DNA of 64,000 nucleotides. Origin: Flavobacterium paronense (GTDB lineage: Bacteria; Bacteroidota; Bacteroidia; Flavobacteriales; Flavobacteriaceae). Of this stretch, positions 29,726 to 38,460 are shown piece by piece. The stretch is from the NCBI RefSeq assembly GCF_030409795.1, contig NZ_JAUFQN010000019.1:558001-622000 (forward strand), read 5' to 3'. Every line of letters begins with the position of its first letter. The stretch's first letter is position 1. A program made the translations under genes and the position numbers. The notes under the pieces were generated by a model, which saw nothing but the letters and a program-made list of their open reading frames with translations, searched no databases and had not been told where the DNA came from.

Positions 29726-30379
29726 ATGAGACACGGAAAAAAAGTAAATCACTTAAGCAGACAGACAGGACATAGAAAAGCTATGTTGGCTAATATGGCT
29801 TGTTCTCTTATAGAGCACAAACGTATTAACACTACTGTTGCTAAAGCAAAAGCGTTAAAACAATTCGTTGAGCCGCTTATAACAAAATCAAAAGAAGATA
29901 CTACACACAATCGTCGTATTTGTTTCGCTTACTTACGTAGCAAATATGCAGTAACTGACTTGTTCAGAGATGTAGCTGCTAAAGTTGGTGATCGTCCGGG
30001 TGGATACACTCGTATCATCAAAATGGGTAACCGTCTTGGAGATAACGCTGATATGGCCATGATTGAATTAGTTGATTTTAATGAACTATACAACGGTGGT
30101 AAAAAAGAAGAGAAAAAAGGTAGAACGCGTCGTCCTAAGAAAACGGCTGCACCAGTTGCAACTCCTGCCGCTCCTGCTCCAGTTGTAGAAGAAGTAGCTC
30201 CAATCGTTGAAGAAGCTGCACCAATCGTAGAAGAAGTTGTAGAAACTCCAGCTGCTGAAGTGGAAACTCCAGAAGTAGTTGAAGAAGCTCCTGCAGTAGC
30301 AGAAGTGGAAGAGACTCCAGCTGACGAAACTCCAGAAGCACCAGCTGCTGATGAAGAATCAAAAGAAGAAGAGGCATAA
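29726..30379 (+). CDS. rplQ: 50S ribosomal protein L17 with acidic C-terminal extension
   Basis: 217 residues. The first 125 or so are ordinary bL17 ([55 protein letters not shown]). After a basic linker ([16 protein letters not shown]) comes a tail of about 75 residues of Glu, Ala, Pro and Val, with imperfect VVEE/PIVEEA/ETP repeats; it is probably disordered and lies at the tunnel exit side. Extended acidic L17 tails occur in Bacteroidota; their function is not established. Last gene of the operon, followed by a terminator. Confidence 0.97.
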   Translation: MRHGKKVNHLSRQTGHRKAMLANMACSLIEHKRINTTVAKAKALKQFVEPLITKSKEDTTHNRRICFAYLRSKYAVTDLFRDVAAKVGDRPGGYTRIIKMGNRLGDNADMAMIELVDFNELYNGGKKEEKKGRTRRPKKTAAPVATPAAPAPVVEEVAPIVEEAAPIVEEVVETPAAEVETPEVVEEAPAVAEVEETPADETPEAPAADEESKEEEA

Positions 30380-30400
30380 TGATTGCCAACTCATAAATAT

Positions 30401-30433
30401 AAAAAAGGATAAGCATTTTGTTTATCCTTTTTT
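30401..30433 (+). terminator. Rho-independent terminator of the ribosomal operon
   Basis: Arms 30401-30415 and 30419-30433 pair almost fully (one G-U) around a 3-base loop, ending in an 11-base T run, 22 bp after the rplQ stop. Confidence 0.9.
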
Positions 30434-30540
30434 TTTTGTTTAAAATTCCCCTCTTGAGGGGTGCCCGAAGGGCGGGGTGGTAATTATGAGCGAATCGCTT
30501 GGGTTTTATCAGTAATCCATATTCCTGCTTTCCGTTCTAT

Positions 30541-30583
30541 CTTTTAGACCTGACAGGTTTTTAAAACCTGTCAGGTCTAAAAG
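30541..30583. repeat. 43-bp perfect palindrome, member of a dispersed family
   Basis: Perfectly symmetric about 30562, with core ACCTGACAGGTTTT and its complement. Related copies lie after eno (35924-35954) and before the M1 fusion gene (41436-41468). The A/T-rich flanks (CTTTTAG/CTAAAAG) would serve as terminator tails in either direction. Confidence 0.85.
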
Positions 30584-30671
30584 GATGCCACTCCAATCAG
30601 GGCTAGACAGGAAACTATAGGAATGTTTATAAACTTTAATAAGTCAATTAGAAATTTTAGAACTAAATAAA

Positions 30672-30679
30672 TAAATTTG
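30672..30679 (+). promoter_or_regulatory. carA promoter core
   Basis: TAAATTTG fits TAnnTTTG, 18 bp before the carA ATG, so the leader is short. No clear -33 TTTG. Confidence 0.55.
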
Positions 30680-30696
30680 CCAAACACAACTACACT

Positions 30697-31818
30697 ATGC
30701 AACACACTACAAAAACACCCGCAATTTTATTACTAGCCGACGGAACCATCTTTCATGGGAAATCAATCGGAATTTCAGGAAAAACTTTTGGAGAAGTTTG
30801 CTTCAACACCGGAATGACCGGTTACCAGGAAATCTTCACCGATCCTTCTTACTTCGGGCAAATCATGGTAGCCACCAATCCACACATCGGAAACTACGGC
30901 GTAAATGCCAACGAAGTGGAATCTGATAAAATCATGATCTCAGGTTTGGTTTGTAAAAATTTCAGCTTCAATCATTCGCGCCCCGATTCTGAAAGCAACT
31001 TGTATGACTATTTTGAAAAACAAAACCTAATCTGCATTTCTGATGTCGATACAAGAGCTTTGGTAAGTTACATCCGTGACAACGGTGCACAAAACGCCGT
31101 AATTTGTACCGATGGAACTTCTGTAACAGAATTGAAGAAATTACTCACCAACGTTCCTGATATGAAAGGTCTTGAACTCGCTTCTAAAGTTTCCACAACA
31201 GAACCTTACTTTTTCGGAGATGAAAACGCGACCTATAAAATAGCCGCACTAGATTTAGGTATCAAAACAAACATCTTGAGAAACCTTGCCAAAAGAGATT
31301 GCTATATCAAAGTGTTTCCATACAACACCTCTTTCGAGGAATTAAAATCGTTTAATGCTAACGGTTACTTTTTATCAAATGGCCCGGGCGATCCGGAACC
31401 TTTAGAACAAGTAATCAAAACAGCTCAAAAAATGATTGCTTCTGACAAACCAGTATTCGGAATTTGTTTAGGACATCAAATCATCGGTTTGGCAAACGGA
31501 GTTTCTACCTATAAAATGTTTAACGGTCACAGAGGGATCAATCATCCGGTAATGAATGCACTTACAGGAAAAGGAGAAATCACCTCTCAAAACCACGGAT
31601 TTGCTGTCAACAGAGAAGAACTAGAGAAACATCCCGACTTAGAAATCACTCATTATCATATCAATGATAGTACAGTAGCCGGAATGCGAATGAAATCAAA
31701 AAGCTGTTTCTCGGTGCAATACCATCCCGAAGCAAGTCCGGGACCACACGATTCGGAGTATCTTTTTGATGATTTTATCACAAACATAAAAAAGGCGAAT
31801 AGTTTACTTGAAGTATAA
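30697..31818 (+). CDS. carA: Carbamoyl-phosphate synthase small subunit
   Basis: 373 residues. Class I glutamine amidotransferase that supplies ammonia to CarB for carbamoyl phosphate (pyrimidines and arginine). The N-terminal small-subunit domain has GKTFGEVCFNTGMTGYQEI; the amidotransferase domain has FGICLGHQIIGLA (nucleophile C257) and QYHPEASPGPHD (H343, E345). Full length. carB is not in the window. A decayed second copy of this gene's last 130-150 bp lies at 33063-33220, beyond the first of two paralogous minus-strand genes. Confidence 0.98.
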   Translation: MQHTTKTPAILLLADGTIFHGKSIGISGKTFGEVCFNTGMTGYQEIFTDPSYFGQIMVATNPHIGNYGVNANEVESDKIMISGLVCKNFSFNHSRPDSESNLYDYFEKQNLICISDVDTRALVSYIRDNGAQNAVICTDGTSVTELKKLLTNVPDMKGLELASKVSTTEPYFFGDENATYKIAALDLGIKTNILRNLAKRDCYIKVFPYNTSFEELKSFNANGYFLSNGPGDPEPLEQVIKTAQKMIASDKPVFGICLGHQIIGLANGVSTYKMFNGHRGINHPVMNALTGKGEITSQNHGFAVNREELEKHPDLEITHYHINDSTVAGMRMKSKSCFSVQYHPEASPGPHDSEYLFDDFITNIKKANSLLEV

Positions 31819-31854
31819 CTTTCCACCTTTTAGTGTTAATGCTATTTACAGGTA

Positions 31855-32919
31855 TTAGTCGTTAAAAGCATATCTTTCATAGATGCTATTAAATTTACCA
31901 TTGTTTTTCAAGAAAGTACCATTGGTCGTCAACCAGCTGTCATACATTTTGTCTTTAGTAGTTTGAAGATTATTAAAAACAGCGTAAAATAAATTCTTTT
32001 TGGTATTGTAGCTTCTAACAGTATTGTTGTATGCAGCAATAGTTTCGCTTGTTTCAGCTTTTGTTGTGTTTTTTAATGCTTGCATTGCATTGAACTTATT
32101 CACATAAGCGTTAAATAAATCGCTCAATTTTTCTCTTTGTCCCGCTATATAATTAGCATATTCAATATTGGCATCATTGAGGGAAGTGTCTTTATATTCA
32201 CTTCTATACACGCTTGTTTTTGCCTTAACTTCCTCATTTAAAAAGGCAATTGTGTTCAAGCAATCCGAAAACCCTTTTTTATCTTTTGCATTTATTACAT
32301 AAGTAAGTTTTTCATCCATAACATTCATTTTATAAAACAATATGTTTTGATACGCATTGTATTCTAAAATGTTTTTGGCTTTGTTATTTTTGAAATGCAT
32401 TTTATAGCAGAAAGCAAAATTCTTTTTCTCCTGCTCGTATTTTTTAAGTTCCTGATAATAAGCAATAAGGTTGCTCTCTTTAATATTGAGGTTTTCTCCT
32501 ATTTCTGGTAATGATAAAGTACTTTGATACGTATAATCATTTAAAATCAGACTACCGTTTTTTAGACAGTCAATTGTTTTTTGATTCAATTTTATAAAAC
32601 TGTCTCTTAATAAAGTATTGCCTTCAAATCCTTTATTGTTCGTTTTTAGTATACTATTGATATTTTCTAATTTATCGATAATCCGGATAGCCGTAACTTT
32701 AGTTCTTGAATACAATTGTGATTCAACTATAGAAACAGAATAATCCATAAGAGATTTTTTAACGAATAGTTCGTTTTTAGCAAAATCATCCATATAAGCA
32801 TCTATGGTTCTGTAATTTTGAGATTGCAAAAAGGTAGGAAGAAGTGAAACAAAAAGTACCAAAAAAATCATTGACAATTGTTTGTTTGTGGTGCTGTTTT
32901 TAGTAGTAGAAGTTTTCAT
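31855..32919 (-). CDS. Secreted protein of unknown function, paralogue 1
   Basis: 354 residues with a hydrophobic signal segment after an 17-residue polar start (MIFLVLFVSLLPTFLQSQ). Mature part is mostly helical and lysine-rich, with no catalytic motif I recognise. It is clearly paralogous to the 33222-34271 protein: shared QNYR..AY..DF.KNE.FV, LRD.F, LILNDYT.QS, EYN.YQN..FYK.NV.DEKL, YKDTSLN.AN and DSW..TN..FLKNN. Convergent with carA (36 bp between stops). Upstream, a 302-bp stretch holds the carA remnant. Confidence 0.75.
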   Translation of the reverse strand: MKTSTTKNSTTNKQLSMIFLVLFVSLLPTFLQSQNYRTIDAYMDDFAKNELFVKKSLMDYSVSIVESQLYSRTKVTAIRIIDKLENINSILKTNNKGFEGNTLLRDSFIKLNQKTIDCLKNGSLILNDYTYQSTLSLPEIGENLNIKESNLIAYYQELKKYEQEKKNFAFCYKMHFKNNKAKNILEYNAYQNILFYKMNVMDEKLTYVINAKDKKGFSDCLNTIAFLNEEVKAKTSVYRSEYKDTSLNDANIEYANYIAGQREKLSDLFNAYVNKFNAMQALKNTTKAETSETIAAYNNTVRSYNTKKNLFYAVFNNLQTTKDKMYDSWLTTNGTFLKNNGKFNSIYERYAFND

Positions 32920-33221
32920 GATGGCAATAGTTTAATTATTGATACAAATCTACAGCAACATCAAGGGGGCATGTTGTCATATATTGTTTTAATCTTACAT
33001 AATTAAACGGAAGCGCTATTTTTATACTTATACTGTTTACTAAAAGAATTGCGTTTATAAGTTGTCTAAAGTTGCGAATGAAATCAAAAACTGTTTCGTG
33101 GCGCAATACCATCCGGAAGCAAGCCCAGGTCTTTATGATTCAGCATATTTAATTGATGACTTTGTTTCAATGATAGAGAAAATGAAAACAAAGCAAATAG
33201 TTAAAAAGGTTACTTTTTAAA
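32920..33221. other. 302-bp spacer holding the carA remnant
   Basis: Upstream region of paralogue 1 (32920-33060, AT-rich, no clear promoter core) followed by the decayed carA 3' end (33063-33220). No intact gene. Confidence 0.6.
33063..33220 (+). pseudogene. Remnant of the 3' end of carA
   Basis: Reads VANEIKNCFVAQYHPEASPG then LYDSAYLIDDF and a diverged tail ending in TAA, against MKSKSCFSVQYHPEASPG/PHDSEYLFDDF in carA. GCGAATGAAATCAAAAA and GCAATACCATCC are shared exactly; overall identity by eye is about two thirds, and one base is missing in AAAAAGCTG. No start codon or upstream domain exists. The stop lies one base from the stop of paralogue 2, mirroring the carA/paralogue 1 arrangement, so carA tail plus gene seem to have been duplicated together. 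Confidence 0.82.
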
Positions 33222-34271
33222 TTAATCTATAGCAGTGTATTGTTCCTGATCATCTTTATATTCGATATTGTTCTTTAGAAATTTGCTGTTAGTTAAATAC
33301 CAAGAGTCTAGTATTTGTTTTTTGCTTATTTGAATATTGGTCAACATATCAAAAAAGATGTTTTTTAGTTTGTTGTAATTTCTAACTTCAGCATTGTATG
33401 TTTCTAATGGAATACTTTTGCTGTCTTTTTCAAATTTAGTTTTCATCAATTGCATAGCTGCTGCTTCTTTTACATAATTAACATACGGAGTATATAGCAA
33501 CTCTTTTTGTTTTAGCATAAAAGCAATGAAGTCTCTATTGGCAGTATTTAAAGAAGTATCTTTATAATCATCTGCATAGCTATCTAATTTTTTATTACTT
33601 TCTTCTCCAATACTTGTCATGTATTTAAAACACTCGCCTACTTTGTCAATGTTTTTATCTTTTAATAATGCCATTAGTTTTTCATCTAAAACATTGATTT
33701 TGTAGAATATCAAATTCTGATAGGAATTGTATTCAAAAACATTTTTAGTATTTGAAGTATTTTTGAGATTGACACTATATTTTATAGCAAATTCTTTTTT
33801 AATGTTTTTGTAAGTAATTAGACTTTTGTAATATTTAGACAATTCAATTTCTTTTTGAGAAAAATTGTTAAGTATTGTAGGATAATCTAAAGCACTTTGA
33901 ATGGTGTAATCATTTAAGATTAGGTATTTGTTTTTTAGTAAATTTATAGTTTTGAAGTTAAACAACACAAAATTATCTCTTAGTTTGGTGTCACCCATAA
34001 TACCAACGTCATTTTTTATCAAAATAGCATTTACATCTTCTAATTTTGAATAAATACGCTCCAAAGTAGCTCCCAGTCGATTATTGGATTGATTATTTAT
34101 AATTGCTGCTGAATATTCGGCCAAAGCCTCGTTAACAAAATATTCATTTTTACCAAAGTCATTAATATACGCTTTAGCATTCCTGTAATTTTGACTATTC
34201 CCATCTGTTACACATAGCAGTAGGCATTGTAACAGTAGAAAAAGAATAGATTTTGAAGTTGCTGTTTTCAA
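33222..34271 (-). CDS. Secreted protein of unknown function, paralogue 2
   Basis: 349 residues, signal peptide (MKTATSKSILFLLLQCLLL to about residue 26, SQNYRNAKAY after it). Same architecture as paralogue 1 along its whole length, but diverged to roughly a third to 40% identity by eye, so the duplication is not recent. Helical, lysine-rich, without recognised domains. Faces eno divergently across a 335-bp spacer. Confidence 0.75.
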   Translation of the reverse strand: MKTATSKSILFLLLQCLLLCVTDGNSQNYRNAKAYINDFGKNEYFVNEALAEYSAAIINNQSNNRLGATLERIYSKLEDVNAILIKNDVGIMGDTKLRDNFVLFNFKTINLLKNKYLILNDYTIQSALDYPTILNNFSQKEIELSKYYKSLITYKNIKKEFAIKYSVNLKNTSNTKNVFEYNSYQNLIFYKINVLDEKLMALLKDKNIDKVGECFKYMTSIGEESNKKLDSYADDYKDTSLNTANRDFIAFMLKQKELLYTPYVNYVKEAAAMQLMKTKFEKDSKSIPLETYNAEVRNYNKLKNIFFDMLTNIQISKKQILDSWYLTNSKFLKNNIEYKDDQEQYTAID

Positions 34272-34606
34272 AATAGTAAGTTTAGTAAGTTTATTAATTT
34301 GGGATTAACGGTCTAAATTTAATAATTTTATTAATTATACGGTTAACATAAAGTCTATAAAATGCATAAAAAACCGATGAAATGCATAAAAATACTATAA
34401 TTGTAGTCTTTAAACTACAGTTATGTTTATTTAAAATTCAGTAGTAAATGTTTCATGACTTTAAATAATAAAATGCTGAAAAAATTAAATTCGCATTACA
34501 ACGTTTGAGTTCATAAGTTTTTATCGATTTGGGTGTTTAATTTTAATGATTCTGTAAATTTGTAATTAGAATTTTAAACCATTAAAAAACCATAAACACT
34601 AACTAA
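34272..34606. other. 335-bp divergent spacer before eno
   Basis: AT-rich. Contains two copies of AAATGCATAAAAA near 34361-34392, an imperfect hairpin (ATAATTGTAGT/ACTACAGTTAT) around 34396-34424 and the eno promoter. No gene seen. Confidence 0.55.
34528..34562 (+). promoter_or_regulatory. eno promoter
   Basis: TTTG (34528-34531), 23-bp spacer, TAAATTTG (34555-34562): within the Bacteroidota consensus. Leader of about 40 nt. Confidence 0.7.
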
Positions 34607-35899
<1,293 letters not shown>

Positions 35900-35923
35900 T
35901 TCTTTATAAGGATAGGTTTACTA

Positions 35924-35954
35924 CACCTGACAGGTTTTTAAAACCTGTCAGGTG
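35924..35954. terminator. Palindromic terminator after eno
   Basis: Perfect 15-base arms (35924-35938 and 35940-35954) around one base, followed by TTTTGTTTT. Same core as the palindromes at 30541 and 41436, here in the right place to end eno transcription. Confidence 0.8.
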
Positions 35955-35994
35955 TTTTGTTTTAATTAATACCCGGCCACCTTGTTTATCCTTA

Positions 35995-36058
35995 CGTCAC
36001 TTCGAGTGATTCCATCACGTTATTTTCAACGAAACGGAATCGTATCGAGAAGCCTAAA
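35995..36058. repeat. Dispersed repeat with CGTCACTTCGAGTGATTCC, copy 1
   Basis: CGTCACTTCGAGTGATTCC ... GGAATCGTATCGAGAAGCCTAAA; the second copy at 36543-36593 is shorter in the middle. The GATTCC/GGAATC pairs make it a hairpin. The two copies bracket the small gene at 36116-36493. Confidence 0.75.
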
Positions 36059-36115
36059 TCAGCTACCTGCAAGCCTTTAGGTTGGCTGCGATAAACCACT
36101 GTTGGCGATAATTGA

Positions 36116-36493
36116 CTAATCCGAACCTAAACAAGTCTCGTAACCACTTATAATATTAATTTTCGCAAAAAAGTGTTTGCCATATACTAGAACTACAGAA
36201 TTATCTTTGATCCAAATTTTGCGTACTTTTGATTTACCAACTAAAGGTTTTCCGCACATTCTAATAATATTCTTAACCCATAAAATTTTACCTTTTTGTT
36301 CCGCAGCAATTGTCTGTTTATCTTTTCCTAAATAGAATTTAATCTCGTGTGCATATTTTAATTTGCGCAATTCCGTCATTTGTTTGATATCGATTCCAAA
36401 ACGCTCGTTTTTTTCGACAATTTTTTGAGCAAAACCGAATTGCGTAAAAAGTAATTTGAGGACTAAAATTGTAAATAAGTTTTTCATAGTCAA
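36116..36493 (-). CDS. Small secreted protein of unknown function
   Basis: 125 residues with a signal peptide (MKNLFTILVLKLLFTQFGFAQ; the ATG at 36487 is an equally good start). The mature part is basic and beta-rich (KILWVKNIIRMCGKPLVGKS), with two cysteines (Cys89 and one near the C-terminus) that could form a disulphide. No family recognised. Bracketed by the 35995 and 36543 repeats. Confidence 0.6.
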   Translation of the reverse strand: MTMKNLFTILVLKLLFTQFGFAQKIVEKNERFGIDIKQMTELRKLKYAHEIKFYLGKDKQTIAAEQKGKILWVKNIIRMCGKPLVGKSKVRKIWIKDNSVVLVYGKHFFAKINIISGYETCLGSD

Positions 36494-36542
36494 TTGTTAA
36501 TTCAATTACAGCTAACAGCCTACAATTCTTTGTTTATCCGAC

Positions 36543-36593
36543 CGTCACTTCGAGTGATTCCAATGGAATCGGAATCGTATCGAGAAGCCTAAA
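36543..36593. repeat. Dispersed repeat with CGTCACTTCGAGTGATTCC, copy 2
   Basis: Same ends as the 35995 copy; the middle is reduced to AATGGAATC, which forms a tight stem with the preceding GATTCC. Confidence 0.75.
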
Positions 36594-36645
36594 CCACCTA
36601 CATGCCATCCGGTTGTGCAAAACCGAAGTTAACAGCAAACATTTT

Positions 36646-37608
36646 TTAATCTGCTATATTTTCATTAATCTTCTCTTGCCCAATTCTAATAAACATCCAA
36701 ATGGGTAGGACTACCATAGGTAAACTCGGCAATCCTCTTAATAGCCCATCATATTTTAATAAATCTTGAAATACTTGTGGCGAATACTGTTTATTTAAAA
36801 CCAATTGAATGTCTGGTATAAAGTAATAAGCAGTAATGAAAACAATCCAAACATAAGCAACAGCATAAAGGGTAATAAATGTTAGAGGAATAGCTTTTGG
36901 TCGCTTCCAAAACATAGCAATCAATGCAAATAGTGGTAAATAGGCCGGAATTAAAAATGTCACCCAAAATGAAAGAGCGCTGCCTGTATTTCTAAAAGGT
37001 AACCAATCAGTTTCTCCAACACTAAACCATAAATTATAATTAACTAACCCTTCAATTGCTCCTGTTCCTGCTGTAAAAAAAGCGAATGAAAATAAAATGA
37101 TGAAAGTCCATCTCGAAAATAATTTGGTATCCTTTAAATAGTTGTTCAATAACCAAAAAGCGAATACTACTTGTATACATGCGGGTATAATTTGGACATA
37201 CAGATTTAAGTTCATTAAATTTTGAAAAGCACTTTCATTGTAATTTTTATTTAAATAATCGGTGAAAATTGGACTAACCAAATTTGGGTAAACAAGCACC
37301 AAAACAAAATTAATAACAACAGAAAGTAACACAACCCAACGAGGAACTATTTTAGGTCTAAACCACAGCAAAGCAACAGTAGATAAAAGTAAAAGAATAG
37401 GAGAATAGGCCTGAAGCGTTCGGGTTAAACCACTATAAATTTGAATATAATTTTGATAATTTTCATGTACTTTTTCAAAGCTTGGATAGATAACCATTCG
37501 GGTCATAATAGCAATTCCAAAATAATAAAAAGTAAGCAGTAAATAAAGCTCCGTTACATAAAGAGACTTTTGTTCATAAAGAGCTTGCTTTGTGCTTAAT
37601 TTCTCCAT
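36646..37608 (-). CDS. Polytopic membrane protein of unknown function
   Basis: 320 residues with about eight transmembrane helices. Distinctive segments: FYYFGIAIMTRMVIYPSFEKV in helix 1-loop, TGAIEGLVNYNLWFSVGETD and a loop with LLRGLPSLPMVV near the C-terminus. No transport or enzyme motif recognised. Preceding small membrane-protein gene (37760-38149) is on the same strand but 151 bp away, so co-transcription is uncertain. Confidence 0.7.
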   Translation of the reverse strand: MEKLSTKQALYEQKSLYVTELYLLLTFYYFGIAIMTRMVIYPSFEKVHENYQNYIQIYSGLTRTLQAYSPILLLLSTVALLWFRPKIVPRWVVLLSVVINFVLVLVYPNLVSPIFTDYLNKNYNESAFQNLMNLNLYVQIIPACIQVVFAFWLLNNYLKDTKLFSRWTFIILFSFAFFTAGTGAIEGLVNYNLWFSVGETDWLPFRNTGSALSFWVTFLIPAYLPLFALIAMFWKRPKAIPLTFITLYAVAYVWIVFITAYYFIPDIQLVLNKQYSPQVFQDLLKYDGLLRGLPSLPMVVLPIWMFIRIGQEKINENIAD

Positions 37609-37759
37609 AATTAATTTTAGTTTGATTATTAAATTTGCCGGTATAGCAGTCTACTTGCTGGTAACTTTCCTCACATTCACTCATTAACAACAACTTACCC
37701 CTAATCGTAAAGATATATAATTTTCCTTTTGAGTAATTACTTGCTTAGAAAACAACCCA

Positions 37760-38149
37760 CTATTTCCTTATCCTACTCAAAAATTGTTTTCGTAAATAAA
37801 ACGGAATGTACAATAGCATCACATGAAATAAAACAATAACTGGAGATAGCCAAGTAAAACTAAGTATAAAAGGGAGGACTAATAAAACGCCCAATAAAAT
37901 AAATACACCACCTGCATCATCATTCTTTGCCGACAATAAGATTAGATTTTGAACCAAAACTATAACGAAAAACAGCACTACTAAAATAGGGGCTATCGTG
38001 CCAATAATCAAACCTGCGTTGGGAACAGTATAATAGGTATAAGCAAACCATAAAACTAGCGCATACAAAACGGTTTGTATACTACTACTTAACAAAGAAA
38101 GTGGAATTAAATAGTTGTATTTAATCATGTTGATTTTGGGTAATATCAT
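37760..38149 (-). CDS. Small membrane protein of unknown function
   Basis: 129 residues, four predicted transmembrane segments (LIPLSLLSSSIQTVLYALVL first). ATG 38149 gives MILPKINMIKYNYLI; the second ATG at 38128 is an equally plausible start. The first 111 bp of its coding sequence are duplicated 305 bp upstream (38344-38454). The 180-bp repeat element A begins seven bases upstream of its start codon, so any promoter must lie inside the element. Confidence 0.65.
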   Translation of the reverse strand: MILPKINMIKYNYLIPLSLLSSSIQTVLYALVLWFAYTYYTVPNAGLIIGTIAPILVVLFFVIVLVQNLILLSAKNDDAGGVFILLGVLLVLPFILSFTWLSPVIVLFHVMLLYIPFYLRKQFLSRIRK

Positions 38150-38155
38150 TGTTGC

Positions 38156-38335
38156 ACAAAGTGTTCTCTTTTAGCACTAAGCTGCGCAAATGTCTCCTGA
38201 CTTTGCGCTTTGTTATTCATCATAACTCGTTTCGCTCTAGTTGAACTATAGCGCCGATTATACCTTATCAAATTTATAAAAAAAGGTGCGCAAAGTCAGG
38301 AGACATTTACGCAGCTTTTCTTAGGAACACTTTGC
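38156..38335. mobile_element. Non-autonomous derivative of the RAYT element, copy A (180 bp)
   Basis: Begins CACAAAGTGTTCTC and ends GGAACACTTTGC; the outer 50 or so bases on each side are an imperfect inverted repeat containing TGCGCAAATGTCTCCTGAC and its complement. The left half still carries GTTATTCATCATAACT, which in the full element encodes the last residues and stop of the transposase. The transposase gene is replaced by about 34 bp around CTAGTTGAACTATAGCGCC. Same length as copy D. Confidence 0.85.
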
Positions 38336-38343
38336 TGAGCTGG

Positions 38344-38454
38344 ATAAGCAAACCATAAAACTAGCGCATACAAAACGGTTTGTATACTACTACTTAACAA
38401 AGAAAGTGGAATTAAATAGTTGTATTTAATCATGTTGATTTTGGGTAATATCAT
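38344..38454 (-). pseudogene. Duplicated 5' fragment of the 37760-38149 membrane-protein gene
   Basis: Nearly identical to 38039-38149 at a constant 305-bp offset, including the start codon. It encodes the first 37 residues, then runs into the end of element A. Homology continues upstream into element B (through 38532, matching 38227), so gene start plus element were duplicated as one unit. Confidence 0.88.
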
Positions 38455-38460
38455 CGTTGC

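Larger units (their letters stand above)
30380..30696. other. 317-bp gap between rplQ and carA with three palindromic elements
   Basis: Contains the rplQ terminator (30401-30433), a compound hairpin at 30448-30480 (arms CCCCTC/GAGGGG followed by GCCC/GGGC), the 43-bp perfect palindrome at 30541-30583 and the carA promoter core. No coding potential seen. Confidence 0.7.

Noticed and set aside
30135-30416. Antisense leucine-rich frame opposite the rplQ tail
   Set aside because: It is the complement of the Glu/Ala-rich repeat (GAAGAA read as leucine codons) and has no support as a gene.
33063-33220. carA remnant as a small functional gene
   Set aside because: It has no start codon in a sensible position, no nucleophile Cys domain and a disrupted frame relative to carA; it retains only the terminal HPE region.
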